In this document: piece by piece, positions 38,343-49,446 of the stretch
Position numbering within the stretch: the stretch's first letter is position 1
Layout of the letters: each line of letters starts with the position of its first letter
NCBI GenBank assembly: GCA_022592445.1
Contig: JABYQR010000001.1
Span: 517,060 to 581,059, forward strand
DNA length: 64,000 nucleotides
Source of the DNA: Cytidiella melzeri
Lineage: Eukaryota > Basidiomycota > Agaricomycetes > Polyporales > Irpicaceae
Direction of reading: 5' to 3'
Notes under the pieces: generated by a model
Database searches by the model: none
Told to the model about the DNA's origin: nothing
What the model saw: only the letters and a program-made list of their open reading frames with translations
Program-made: the position numbers and the translations under genes

Positions 38343-40517
38343 TCAGTTCCTGTTTCCCCGTATTATCGTCTTGTAAAGTATGGGACATCTCTCCCATCTC
38401 GATTGACTGCTACGCGAAGTAAGGATAAGTGCTGAGCAGGCGTAGTGCTTCGTACAGTCAATGCGCACCTGCAGTCCCTTATCGGAGTCGTACGAACTCT
38501 CGACATCCAAGTTGACGCGAACGTTCCGGTTCAACGAGGGATCAGCGGGCGCAGTCTCGCGACCGATGTCCTGTGTCACATGGATAGAAAGAAGTGTGTC
38601 TGTCGCCATCTTGTTGCGTATGTGTTCTCTGGAGTTCAGCAGCGCCAGCAGCGAATTGAACATGACTGCCGAGACGGGTTAGAAAGCCTTAAAGCCGATC
38701 GCATGGGTATAGTCTTGCTGATGCTTACGCTTCGGCACAAGTGAGGCGAGTCCCTCCCAGATGTAGGTGTTAGGCAACAGAGCTTCCTGGTGAAGGGACA
38801 TTGTGTTAAGTTTCAAAGTCTACTGTCATAGCCGTTAAATGACCCACAACGACAAGTGTAGCTACAGTCGTTGAGCTTTGATGACATCAGAGTCAACTTC
38901 CAGATGAGCAGTGGCAAAGACGTACGTTGTCATGATGCACGTCGTAATGCCATATAAGATCAAGATGTTGGTGACTGAGGTGACGCTGAGCAGAGAGATC
39001 AGTTACGTTACGAGGAGATGAGCTCAGTATCGTCACCGTCGGTTTTTGCTCCTCCGCCTCAGCAAGTCGAGCACACAGACACCATAATCAGAAAATCAGA
39101 GAATGACTGACAAGAACAAGTGGTGTATCCAAGCCACTGCACGTCATACCGAGTCACCGTAACAGTGAGCAATGCGACCATATGAGTACCAGTGTGTTTT
39201 CACTGACATTGAACCGTTTCTGGAGCGTGCTGATACTCGGATCGAGAAACCTGCGTTTGATGGTATTTCGTTGAGGCAGGGGTGGTATAAGGTGTAGGAT
39301 TGGTTGCGTACGAGATAGCGGACAGGGCTGTAGCGTGGATACGTTGCTTGAGCCGTCGATCGAAGAGGGTTCATAGAATCAACGCATCCGCACCTATAGA
39401 ACCTCCTTTAAACAACAGTCAGGAATCAAATCGGCGGAGAAATTGGCGACACTACATACCGAACGCAACAACTGATGTTGGAAGCTATGAATTGATTTTG
39501 AGTGAACGGCCTGTGTTCGTCGCTCGTAGAAAATCGCTTTACGTACGACTATAAACCATGGCCAGAATGACTTGCTGACTTGTGGTGTAAAGTCAGCTGT
39601 AGCTGGAACAAAGTACAGTATGCTAGCACACTTACATCTCCAGGTACGGTATGTGAATACGCTACACCACAGACATGCACATCAGAATATTTCACATCCT
39701 CATGGTTCCAATGGAAGCCGAGACGTACAATGTCATGACCTGCGTGCTCGCCGCCTGCGAAATGTAATCCCGCAAGTCAGACATAGCGAAAATAAGGACA
39801 TTTCTGCTTGATTTACTCCTGCGAGCAAAAGGGCCTAAATAATGAGGAGTAGTAGGTCAAACCTTATGAGCACTGAGAGTAGCTTGCGCTGAAGAGTCAT
39901 TTGACAGACATACACCGGTATACCTGAGTATATTAATCAGGGTCATTCGCTACTGTTGTATCCGGAAGATGCCCACTGACCAGCCGAGGGTAGCGAATAG
40001 AGTAGGGTTCGTCAATGCTGTCGTTGTGAAGCGATAGACGGACATCGAATACAACATTGTCTCGACCATGTCGAGGGTCCTTCGAAGAGTGTATGATTGT
40101 GAGCCTGCATATCCGAGATGGTCTGAGGTCATTCGTACCAGAGAACGAAGATCTATTGGAAGGTGCACATGAGTTGCGTATGGGTTGTAGTGTGAAAAAC
40201 ACCATCTACCGTCCGTTTGAACAGTTCCTTGTCGCGATGAGGGAAATGGAAGTAGAGCAATGTTTGCGCGCATCCAATGCCAAAGATACTTGTTCAAAAG
40301 GCTTCTCAGAAGATGAAAAGGCAGGGCATGTATTTATGACTCACATGCCGTTCAAAATTCCAACTGCCAGCAGGATGTCCAGCCAAGGGACAGTCAGCAA
40401 AACGACTAAACTTGTGCAAGGATTGAACCGACATATTACCGAGGCTCCAAAGGTTAGGTTGATGTCGCCCAGTAGTGCTAAAGCATAAGGGAGTAGCGGA
40501 GAGGCAGTAGTAGGCAT
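38343..40517 (-). CDS. DUF6534-type multi-pass membrane protein
   Basis: Family of seven-helix membrane proteins expanded in mushroom-forming fungi, function unknown. ATG at 40515-40517 (MPTTASPLLPYALALLGDINLTFGAS), then a HFPHRDKELFKRTV-like loop, LDMVETMLYSMSVYRFTTTAL with NPTLFATLGWSVG, TNILILYGITTCIMT, and the DUF6534 block ending FNSLLALLNSREHIRN near 38610-38660. The hydrophilic tail runs to about 38343. Exons are short and many; junctions were only sketched, so coding limits are approximate. The family assignment rests on the order of these hydrophobic blocks and the SLLALLNSR motif. Confidence 0.7.
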
Positions 40518-41034
40518 TGGCGATGTCAGGAATGCTTCAGTTCAGCCAGAGGGGACGCTACAGCCACCTTTATACTTGCGTTGTGGTATGGGCTATCATG
40601 GTGCACACACGCAGTTTCCCAGCGACATTGATTATGGCCGGACACGGGGAGAAGTGATGCTAGACATCAATCTCAGCTGTACTGATCGCGAGTATTAGCT
40701 CGCGCCACGAACGCTTGCAGTTGAATTCCACCTCCCCATCCAAGAGTTTCGTACATGCACCTCTACCTCCGCTCCACGCCATTGTCTGAGCCCCACTCCG
40801 GCTGCCAATGGAGACGAGACAAGCTGCAGCGAGTTGATAATTGTCCAGCTGGTACAAGTGAGCAACACGCTGATTACCACTGGTACTGTGATATTTTGAG
40901 GTCAGTTGTAATACAGATCTGTCTGTGATCAGACAAGGAAAAAGCACTACAGGCTTCAGATGTGCCTGACAAAGCGTGCGAGGGTTCCTACCAATTCCGA
41001 GTAGACGGTGTTCAAAGCTTCAAAGCTTCGTGAT
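40518..41034. other. Intergenic region before the retroelement nest
   Basis: Presumed promoter of the DUF6534 gene and host DNA up to the retroposon target site. A minus-strand ORF at 40660-40947 has no recognisable content. Confidence 0.45.
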
Positions 41035-41046
41035 ACGTGTGCGACG
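41035..41046. repeat. Target-site duplication of the LINE-like retroposon, left copy
   Basis: ACGTGTGCGACG, repeated exactly at 57383-57394 right after the poly(A) run. The two copies bracket all nested retroelements. Confidence 0.85.
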
Positions 41047-41405
41047 GGTCAATAAGCGCGCTCTCAACTCAATCACGATCCCCTTTCCCAATGCAGCATC
41101 GGTCCCTCTCTCCCAGCTGCCTCCTGACCCAGAGGTCTTTCAGGACTTCCTCAGTTTCTGCAGGCAGAAGTACCCCACCTGTAATCTTTCCACTCTTCAA
41201 GCAGTCCGCTGGATTCATTCAGTTGGATACCAACTCTTGTTTTCATCCCCGCCCACACATGATATTGACGAAGCTGCCTCGTCGTTCTTCACTGCTGTAG
41301 CATCTGCTCCAATGCCACTCATGGTCCAACGCTACCAGATCAAGAGTAGTGTTTTCTTTCGGCGCATTCCTCTCTTTCGTGCAGATGGTACTGCCACTTC
41401 CACTG

Positions 41406-42125
41406 TGTCGCGGAGCGACTGCTGCTATGCTGATAAACCCTAAACAAGGGTGAAGAGGAGAGGAAGTGGGAGTGGAAGTAGATCTCCAACGACAACAACG
41501 AGGTCAAAGTCGATGATAAGCAGGCAAGCAGGCACAGAGGCCGGATACTGGCAGTGCAAATGACGAAGTTAATATTATGCTTATACTAGGTTACATGGAG
41601 TAACTCACCTGGCAGTGCAAATGACAAAGAGGTCAAGATGCAGAACCAGGGAGGGTAAGGGGTACTATATAAACTGGGTCTGGGTGGTCTGTGCACCAGT
41701 TCCCACACTAGGGACTGGAGTACCTGTGGGACTGGAGTAACAATAGAACAATAAAGAACCAGGGTAACTGTCAAGGACCTGAGTAACTGTCAAGGACCTG
41801 AGTAACTGTCAAGGACCAGGGTACGTAGAACAATAATAGGATAAGAACAATAGAACAATAAGACCTGGGGGAATCCCTGGGGAATCCCCATCAATGGAAG
41901 AGGAACAATAGAACAATAGCCTAGGTTGATCTGGAACCGCTCCAGACTGAGTCTAGGGTTTGGGTCTGGACTATTGATAAATAAGGCAGGATGTCACGTG
42001 ACCCGGGTTAGGGTTAGGTCCGGTAACACTCCTAGCCGGAAAATAAGCACTCTAGATAGGCGCCCAAGGCTGTAAACTTGTGACATTGTTGGAAAAATCC
42101 GGTCTCTGTTGGACTATCCATGTCA
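41406..42125 (-). repeat. Chromovirus A 3' LTR (copy 1)
   Basis: 720 bp, TG...CA ends (plus strand TGTCGCGGAG to CCATGTCA). Differs from the 5' LTR by one base seen by eye (A at 41626 versus G at 56176). Contains a TATATAAA box, the transcript-start decamer AGGTCAAGAT (plus-strand form) and the repeat-bounded intron described for the 62-kb copy. Confidence 0.93.
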
Positions 42126-42140
42126 TTACCCCCCTCCTAA
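42126..42140 (-). promoter_or_regulatory. Polypurine tract of chromovirus A
   Basis: Minus strand TTAGGAGGGGGGTAA abuts the 3' LTR, the normal plus-strand primer position. The identical tract occurs in chromovirus B at 46297-46311. Confidence 0.8.
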
Positions 42141-42143
42141 AAT

Positions 42144-45100
42144 TCATCGCCTCGATGAACTAAGACCAGGGACTCTACCATCTGCCCACTCGAGGTCAGA
42201 TGCAATAGCTTCTGTGATGTTCTCCAACGGTTTCCAAGGAATGGAGTCGAAGAGTGCTTTGGGCAATTTCTGGGGTGCATTGGTATGTCTGGCATGGAAC
42301 TCTGCAATGCTCTCTTTCGCATTGGTCAGATTTACTGCAGGTTCCCACGTTACATCGCCTTCTCCATAGCCTTTCCATTTGACTAGGTACTGCATTTGCT
42401 TCTGATAGATCCGACTGTCTAGGATCTTCTCGACTTCATAGACTTGTTGATCATCTACTATGATCGGTGCTGGTGGTTCTGGTATGAGGCCATTTACTTC
42501 GTTTCCTCAATACGGAGATAGCCGTTCAACGTTGATGTTGTCGTGAATACGATATCCGGATTTGAGTTTGATCTGATACGTATGTTCACCGGTTTTCTGA
42601 AGAACTGTGAATGGACCAAGCTGTCTAGGCCCTAGCTTGTCAGACTGCTGATGTACTTTGACGTTCTTGGAAGACAACCACACGAGGTCCCCTTCCTTGA
42701 AGACTGGAGTAGTTCTGCGGGTGTATGCGGAAGCTTCAGCCATCTTTTCCTTAGATAGACGCGAGGCAGCTTCAGCTTCTGCCCGAACCTGTCTGAGCTT
42801 TTCTAGACGTGCATCTAGGTTCGGCATGCAACCTTGACGACCAATGGGAATGGTAAAATCCGGTAGATACCCGTACATGACTTCAAACGGAGAGTGCTGC
42901 GTAGATGAGTTGACACGAGAGTTGATGGCGAATTCAGCCACTGGGATGTATTCTGCCCAATCATCTTGTCGTTGATCAACGAAGAGTCGTAGAATCTTTT
43001 CTACCTCTTGATTTGTTCTTTCCGTTTGACCATTGGCCTGAGGGTGGTAGGCGGTAGTCATGGCGCCAGTGATGCCTAGCCGTTTGTACAATGCTTGCAT
43101 GACACGAGCTGCAAACTGGGGTCCTCTATCGGATATGAACTGTCGGGGAATGCCGTGGAGCCTGAACACTTCTTTGATGTGAAGGTCGGCTATACCGTCA
43201 GCTGTGACAGTAGACTGGGTTGGGACTACATGTGTTTGCTTGCTGTACAAGTCTGTGTACACGGCAATCATGTCAAATCCCTTACTACGTGGGAGTGGTC
43301 CGACTAAGTCTACACCAACCACCTGCCAAGGTCCGTCTGGTACTTCGATGGGCTGTATTGGGGCCACAGGGTGTTGTGCTGGTTTGGTTCGTTGACACTT
43401 GTCACATCCGAGGACGTATTGTTCTACAAATGATGCCATGCGAGGCCACCAATAATGCCGTGTGACTAGTTCCAAAGTTGCGTGTTTGCCGGGATGTCCT
43501 GCTGGTAACGCATCATGGCATCGTCGTACAATCTCCCTACGAACTTCTCGATCCTTCGGAATGTACAGCTTCCCTTTGTAGTAAACCAGTCCATTGTCTT
43601 CTTCCCACTCAAGTCCGCCGTCAGTCAACTTTCGGGGTCCATCCTTCCTGAGTTTGGCTAGTCCCTGAACTACCTCTGCTTCTCAAATACTGATGTCCTT
43701 AATTCGTGACTCTAACGGATCTGACTTCAGAGTACTTGAGGTGGCTATTGTCTGGAAGTATTCGGGTTTCAGCACAACTTGTTCTTTGTTGTCTGATGCA
43801 TCTAGAACTTCCAGGGTTCTGACTCGGGATAATGGGTCCCCTTGAGTAAGGGTCTTTCCGGGTTTGTGTGTTAACACAAAGTTAAACCGGCTAAGGTACA
43901 AAGACCACCGAGCTTGTCGTCTAGACAGGTCCTGGGCGGTTCGCCAGTACTGCAGATTCTGATGATCTGTGATGATTTCAAAGGGCGCGGGTAATCCTTC
44001 CAGATAGTGACGCCAATCTTCGAGAGCTCTGATGATAGCAAGCATTTCTCGATCATAGATCTCATAGTTCCGTTCCGCTTTGGCCATAGACTGAGACCGA
44101 AACGCTACTGGGTGCCATTGTCCATCCTCTAGTTTCTGCAATAGAACCCCTCCAGTTGCAAAGCCAGACGCATCAACTTCAATACATGTGGGGCGATCGG
44201 GTTCCCATGTGACTAGAATAGGTTCCTGAGTGAACGCATCTTTGAGCATCTGAAAGGCGTTCTGCTGTGCTTCTCCCCACTTCCAAGGTTGGTCTTTCTT
44301 GGTGAGATCGTGAAGAGGACGAGTATGCCGCGCAAAGTCTTTGATGAAACGTCGGTAGAAGTTGGCAAATCCAATGAAGCCGCGTACATCACGGAGGTTC
44401 TGTGGTACCGGCCAGTTGGTGATAGCTTCTATTTTACCTGAGTCCATACGGATCTTTCCGTTACCAATAATTAAACCTAGGTACTCGACTTGTGACTGTT
44501 CAAATTTGCATTTTTCGGGGCGAAGATACAAGTCGTTGGCTTCAAGTCGAGATAGTACCTCATGAACAATTTTCCGGTGTTCCGCAATGTCTGAACTGAA
44601 GACAAGGATGTCATCTAAGTAGACCGAGACCTTTCCTTCCGCGATGAGATCAGCAAAGATGGAATTCATCATTGCTTGAAACGTGGCCGGAGAATTGGTC
44701 ATGCCAAACAACATCACCTTAGGCTCAAACAGCCCTCGGTTTGTCACAAATGCACCCTTCCATTTGTCATTTTCCTTGATCCGAATGTTATGATAACCCC
44801 ATCGTACGTCAAACTTGGTGAAGATTCTGGCTTGACGAAGCCGATTGGTAATATCTGATACCAAGGGGAGTGGGTAGCGGTTTTTGATTGTGATGTCATT
44901 TAACCGTCGATAATCCTGAACAAGCCGGAGCTTGCCGTCCTTCTTCTTGACGAAGAATACCGGTGAGGCCATAGGCGATTTGGAGGGAACAATATATCCT
45001 TTCGCTAGGTTTTCCTCAATAAACTTGTCCAGCTCCGCTTGTTCATTCGGAGACATGGGGTAGACCTTGGATCTGAACATCTTTGGGTTCTCGGTCAGAT

Positions 45101-45608
45101 CAATCGTATGATCCCAGGGCTGATGCTCGGGGAAACGCTGTGATGCTTCTTCTGAGAAGACTTTCTGGTGTCTGCGGTATTCCTCTGGAACCATCTGTTC
45201 AAACGTCCGTTGTTCTTTGGATTGATGGGCTTTAGCCGCGATGTCTGTGGAGTACGTAAAGCTGGCACAGGACCAAAGTTCTTCTTTTGTGTCCTGAATG
45301 ATACCGGCTCAGAGCCAGGCTCGTCTCTGTTTCCGATTGGCTGTGATAGACTGGAAGGGTTCGAAGTCGTCTTCGGCTTCCAATTCCATTTCCCCGGTAG
45401 CCCAATTGATCTTGGGATTTGCTTTGCGAAGCCAGGGTAAACCTAGAATGCAGTCTTCTGGTCCGATGTCCGTGACCAAAAAGGTCGCATTTTCTTTGAT
45501 AGCCCCAACTTGTAGTTCGAGCTCTGCTCTGTGTGTTATACGTCCTCCTTGATTTAGAGTCCCATCGATGTTATGGAGTGGGATCTGTCTTTCTAAGGGG
45601 ACCGTACG
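42144..45608 (-). pseudogene. Chromovirus A pol: protease C-part, RT, RNase H, integrase, chromodomain
   Basis: One continuous minus-strand frame interrupted by TGA at 45309-45311, 43683-43685 and 42507-42509. From the right: the C-terminal half of the aspartic protease (TDIGPEDCILGLPWL), reverse transcriptase with YLDDIL (about 44608-44632), and RNase H (EVDASGFATGG, then YEIYDREMLAI). The integrase has an H2C2 finger (HPGKHATLELVTRHYWW, CDKCQRTK) and all three catalytic residues (VDLVGP, SDRGPQF, QTERTNQ). A C-terminal chromodomain reads VEKILDSR...YLVKWKGYGEGDVTWEP. All three stops are TGA, compatible with CGA to TGA transitions. The first half of the protease is at 52336-52687, beyond chromovirus B. 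It is in the -1 frame relative to gag. Confidence 0.92.
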
Positions 45609-46296
45609 TGTCACGGAGACGGAGCTCAACGTAACGACTAGGGACACGGAGTGGAAGACGACGACGAGGTGGTGGCAGGCGTATAGCACAATGCTCTCAC
45701 CAGCTATAAACCTTATACAGATATCTAGCCCAGTAAAGACCAAGAGGTCGAGATGGGGGGCTAGGAGCGTACATGCAGCAGTATATATAGACTTCAGGGA
45801 CCTGCGCACAGACCATGTTGAGGGCAGGCTTTGCAAGAAGCCGTGTGAACGAAGAACAAAAGAACTACCTAAAGGAGAACAATAGCTATTGTCTAGACCT
45901 TGCCAAGAACTCTACCCGTGAGAGAATCTATCTAAAAGGAGACCAACTATTGTATTCCATTCCCACACCTGTGAGAACATCCTTCCATAAAGAGAACAAT
46001 AAGGAAAGAACAAAAGGAGTCCATGTGGACGTCATTTATGACATCAAACCCTAGCTATGGGCTGAACCATGTGTCTGTAGCCATGTGGTCTTACTTAAGC
46101 TAAGTCACATGCCAGTGTGACGTAGTAGCAAGTAATGTGACCGTGTGGAGCGTCTAAGCCACGTGATACGGGCGCTTATAGACGTGCAAAGGAGTTTATG
46201 CATGAAAGGTTGCAACTGAGCTGCAGCCCGGAGTTTTACAGATAAAAACAAGAGGTAAATTGCGAAAATTAAGGGCTAGTCAGGCCATCCATGACA
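45609..46296 (-). repeat. Chromovirus B 3' LTR
   Basis: 688 bp, plus-strand TGTCACGGAG to CATCCATGACA. Same length as the 5' LTR; two differences noted (CACCAGC versus CACTAGC and GGAGCGT versus GGAGTGT). Confidence 0.95.
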
Positions 46297-46311
46297 TTAC
46301 CCCCCTCCTAA
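46297..46311 (-). promoter_or_regulatory. Polypurine tract of chromovirus B
   Basis: Same 15-bp purine-rich sequence as in chromovirus A, directly next to the 3' LTR, although the LTRs of the two families differ. Confidence 0.8.
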
Positions 46312-46462
46312 AATCGAGCGTCCTCGCGAAGCATCACTGTGCTTGTGGTGATAGAGGTCTTCTACCCGTCTACAGGGATTCAGCAGAATTGCCCCGATTG
46401 TCTAGTCAGAAGGATGCTAGGAAGTTTCTCCCCTTCTGGTGTCGTTGACTTGACGTTACCCG

Positions 46463-47653
46463 TCAGTGTGATGTTCTTGAGATATCCAGACCGATGTGTT
46501 TGCCTTCATCCCAGCTAAGATCATATGTAGATGGATAGATCGTGCGAAGGAAAGCGGGGTCGGTTTGGGTATTGAATTCCCGAAAGTGCGAGCGGAGATC
46601 CGCAAAGAGTAAAGCTTTGATGACCCGGGGCGCTCCGGGGTTTGCTTTGTAGAAGTCGTCAATTGCTTCTTGACTATTCTCGAGGTTTTCTACCGGTTCC
46701 CAGCTATTGTGTCCGTCTGAATACCCTTCCCATTTGACTAGGAATTGTAGCTTCTTCCATCGTCCGTGTAGCCTGCTATCTAGCACTTTCTCGACGACGT
46801 ACTGCTCTTCTCCTTCTATGACGATAGGATCAGGAGGTGGAGATACGTCTTTGCCGTTGTCGTGCCAGGGACTTAGACGGTTGATGTGGAAGACGGGGTG
46901 GATTCGGAGATAGCTGGGTAGATCGAGTTTGTAATCGAGATCGCCAATGCGTTCGATGACCTTGTACGGGCCGAGTTGTCGAGGACCGAGTTTAGGGGTG
47001 GCCTGATGAATCTGGACGTTCTTAGCGTTTAGCCAGACCATGTCCCCTACTTGGAAGACGCGTGGAGAACGCTTCTCAGACTCGTAAAGTTGCTTCATCT
47101 TTTCTTTGCTTAGACGAAGAGCTGCTTCGGTCTCTTTGCGTACTCGAGCCATATTGTCAAGGCGCTCATCGAGTGATGGGATATTGCTTCGCTTGCCGAC
47201 TGGTATGGTGAAGTCGGGGCGATATCCATAGATGACTTCAAACGGTGTTTGTGAATTACCCGCATGTACTCGCGAGTTGAGTGCAAACTCAGCCGCCGGC
47301 AGATGATCGACCCAGTCGTCTTGTCGTTGCTGACAGAATAGACGTAGGTACTGTTCTATATCCTGGTTTTTGCGTTCGACTTTGCCATTTCCTTGCGGAT
47401 GATAGGCGGTCGTAAAACCAGTCTCTATGCCCAGGCGGTGATAGAGCGCACGCATGAAGCGCGCTGCAAACTGGGGTCCTCGGTCAGAGAACACCTTCTT
47501 GGGAATGCCGTGAAGTCGGAATACTTCCTTGTAGTGTAGATCGGCAATCCCCTCAGCGTTAACCTTAGTGGTAGTAGGGATGATGTGCGTTTGATCGGAG
47601 TAATGGTCGACGTAGACCGCGATCGAATCAAATCCCTTAGAGGGTGGTAGCAT
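46463..47653 (-). pseudogene. Chromovirus B integrase core (truncated) with chromodomain
   Basis: Begins at the deletion joint with LPPSKGFDSIAVYVDHYSDQ, so it lacks the H2C2 zinc finger and the first catalytic Asp, which lies upstream of this block in chromovirus A. The second Asp (FSDRGPQFAARF) and the Glu (GKVERKNQDIEQ) are present. The GPY-like region (LGPRQLGPYKVIERI) and a C-terminal chromodomain (VEKVLDSRLHGRWKKLQFLVKWEGYSDG) follow, with the stop at 46463. The chromodomain would direct integration to modified chromatin in an active copy. Confidence 0.9.
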
Positions 47654-49446
47654 CCATCTTCCTTTGATTTCTGGGAGATGATTCCACCGGTCGCATAGCC
47701 CGAGGCATCGACTTCTAGGCGTGTAGGGAGTTCAGGGTCCCAGACTGCCAAGATAGGCTTAGTGGTAAAGGCCTTCTTTAGCAGCGTGAAGGCAGTCTCT
47801 TGTGCTGGACCCCAGACAAACGGTACGTCCTTCTTAGTAAGGTCGTGTAGAGGCCGTGCGTGCTTTGAGAAGTCTTGAATGAAGCGGCGATAGAAGTTGG
47901 CAAACCCGATGAATCCTCTGACTTCTTTGAGGTTCTTGGGTGTGGGCCACGTAGAAACTGCTTGGACTTTGACAGGGTCCATAGCTACTTCGCCGGCGCG
48001 AATGATCAACCCGAGGTATTTGATCTCAGATTTCTCAAACTCGCACTTTTCCGGACGAAGATACAGATCGTGCTGCTGAAGTCGCTCGAGGACTTCATGA
48101 ACAACCTTGCGGTGCTCTGTCAGGTTGTTACTCCAGATCAAGATGTCATCTAGATAGACAGCCACCTTGCCCTCGGCCACGAGGTCGGCGAAGATGTTGT
48201 CCATCAGAGCTTGGAAGGTAGCGGGTGAGTTCGTGAGACCGAAGAACATGACTTTAGGTTCAAAGAGTCCTCGGTTGGTAACGAAAGCCGCTTTGTATTC
48301 ATCTCCTTCTTTGATGCGGACATTGTGATATCCCCAATGAACATCGAACTTGGTGAAGATCTTTGCACCCTTGAGCTTGTTGATAATGTCGGTAGCAAGC
48401 GGTAGTGGGTAACGATTCTTTACAGTGATGTCGTTGAGTTTGCGGTAGTCCTGAATAAGTCGGAGTTTGTTGTCCTTCTTTTTGATGAAGAAGACTGGAG
48501 AAGCCATCGGAGACTTAGAAGGCGTTATGTAACCTTTTGCTAGGTTCTCCTGGATGAATTTGTCAAGCTCGGCTTGTTCATTCAGGGGCATAGGATAAAC
48601 TTTCGATTTGATGGTCTCAGGAGCGTCTGGTTTGAGATCAATCGAATGGTCCCAGGGCTGATGCTGGGGTAGCCGATTAGACTCTTCTTCAGAGAAGACT
48701 TTAGCGTGTCTGTGGTACTCTGATGGAACGATGTCTTCGAAGGAGCGCTGAGCTTTAGCTTTGTTTGCTTCAGCAGCAAGCTTAGTAGAGTAGGTGAAGC
48801 CGGCCATACACCAGACTTCGTCAGTGGTGTCTTGGATAATACCGGCTTTGACCCACTGTCTACGTTCTTTGCGGTTACCATCAACCTTCTGGAAAGGTTC
48901 ATTAGGAGATTCTTCCGAGCCGCTCGGAATCGTCATTTCTCCTTTTTCCCAGTTAACGGTAGGGTTTACGCGCTTGAGCCATGGTAGCCCAAGAATGACG
49001 TCTTCTGGTCCTAAGTCCGTGACAAGAAACTCTGCCTTTTCCGTGTGATCTCCGACTGTGAGTGTGAGGCGAACGAAGTGCGTTAATCCGCCAGCTTTAT
49101 TCTTAGTTCCGTCAATGTTATGCAATGAGATGACCCTTTCGAGCGGGTGCTGAATAATCTTATGCTTCTTGACGAACTGGTGACTGATGAATAAAGCCGT
49201 AGCTCCTGAATCGATCATAGCAGGAACGCGAATGCTTCTATTCAGACCTTTAACTAGTACATGTACACGGAAATGAGACGATAACCGATCTAGCGACGAT
49301 ATAGTACACGAGGAGATAGTAGACGATGGGCATGGAGTAGACGTTGTACACGAAGACGACGAGGCAGAAGACGGGGACGACGAAGGAAGCAAGGACAGGG
49401 TATCTGGGGGACTCGCAGCTGCGGCTGTGTCACGAGTCCGCTTCAA
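47641..49446 (-). pseudogene. Chromovirus B protease and reverse transcriptase, cut at RNase H
   Basis: Ser-rich linker, then aspartic protease (active site MIDSGATALF about 49195-49225; TDLGPEDVILGLPWL), then reverse transcriptase (KSPMASPVFFIKKKD, FTKFDVHWGYHNVRI, YLDDILIW about 48140-48165) and the first RNase H block (LEVDASGYATGG). The coding sense ends at the joint near 47641-47650, after which the frame enters integrase DNA in the wrong phase. The start at 49446 is in the -1 frame just behind the gag stop, so it would be made by frameshifting rather than from its own start. Confidence 0.92.

Noticed and set aside
40660..40947. Minus-strand 95-codon ORF near the nest edge
   Set aside because: No recognisable motif and only upstream of the DUF6534 gene; kept as intergenic.
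40976..41046. Plus-strand ATG at 40976 as the start of the zinc-knuckle ORF
   Set aside because: It lies in host DNA left of the 12-bp duplication; the retroposon begins at 41047, so the upstream codons are fortuitous.
46500..46800. Host chromodomain protein gene
   Set aside because: The chromodomain is the C-terminal tail of the retroviral-type integrase, as usual in chromoviruses.
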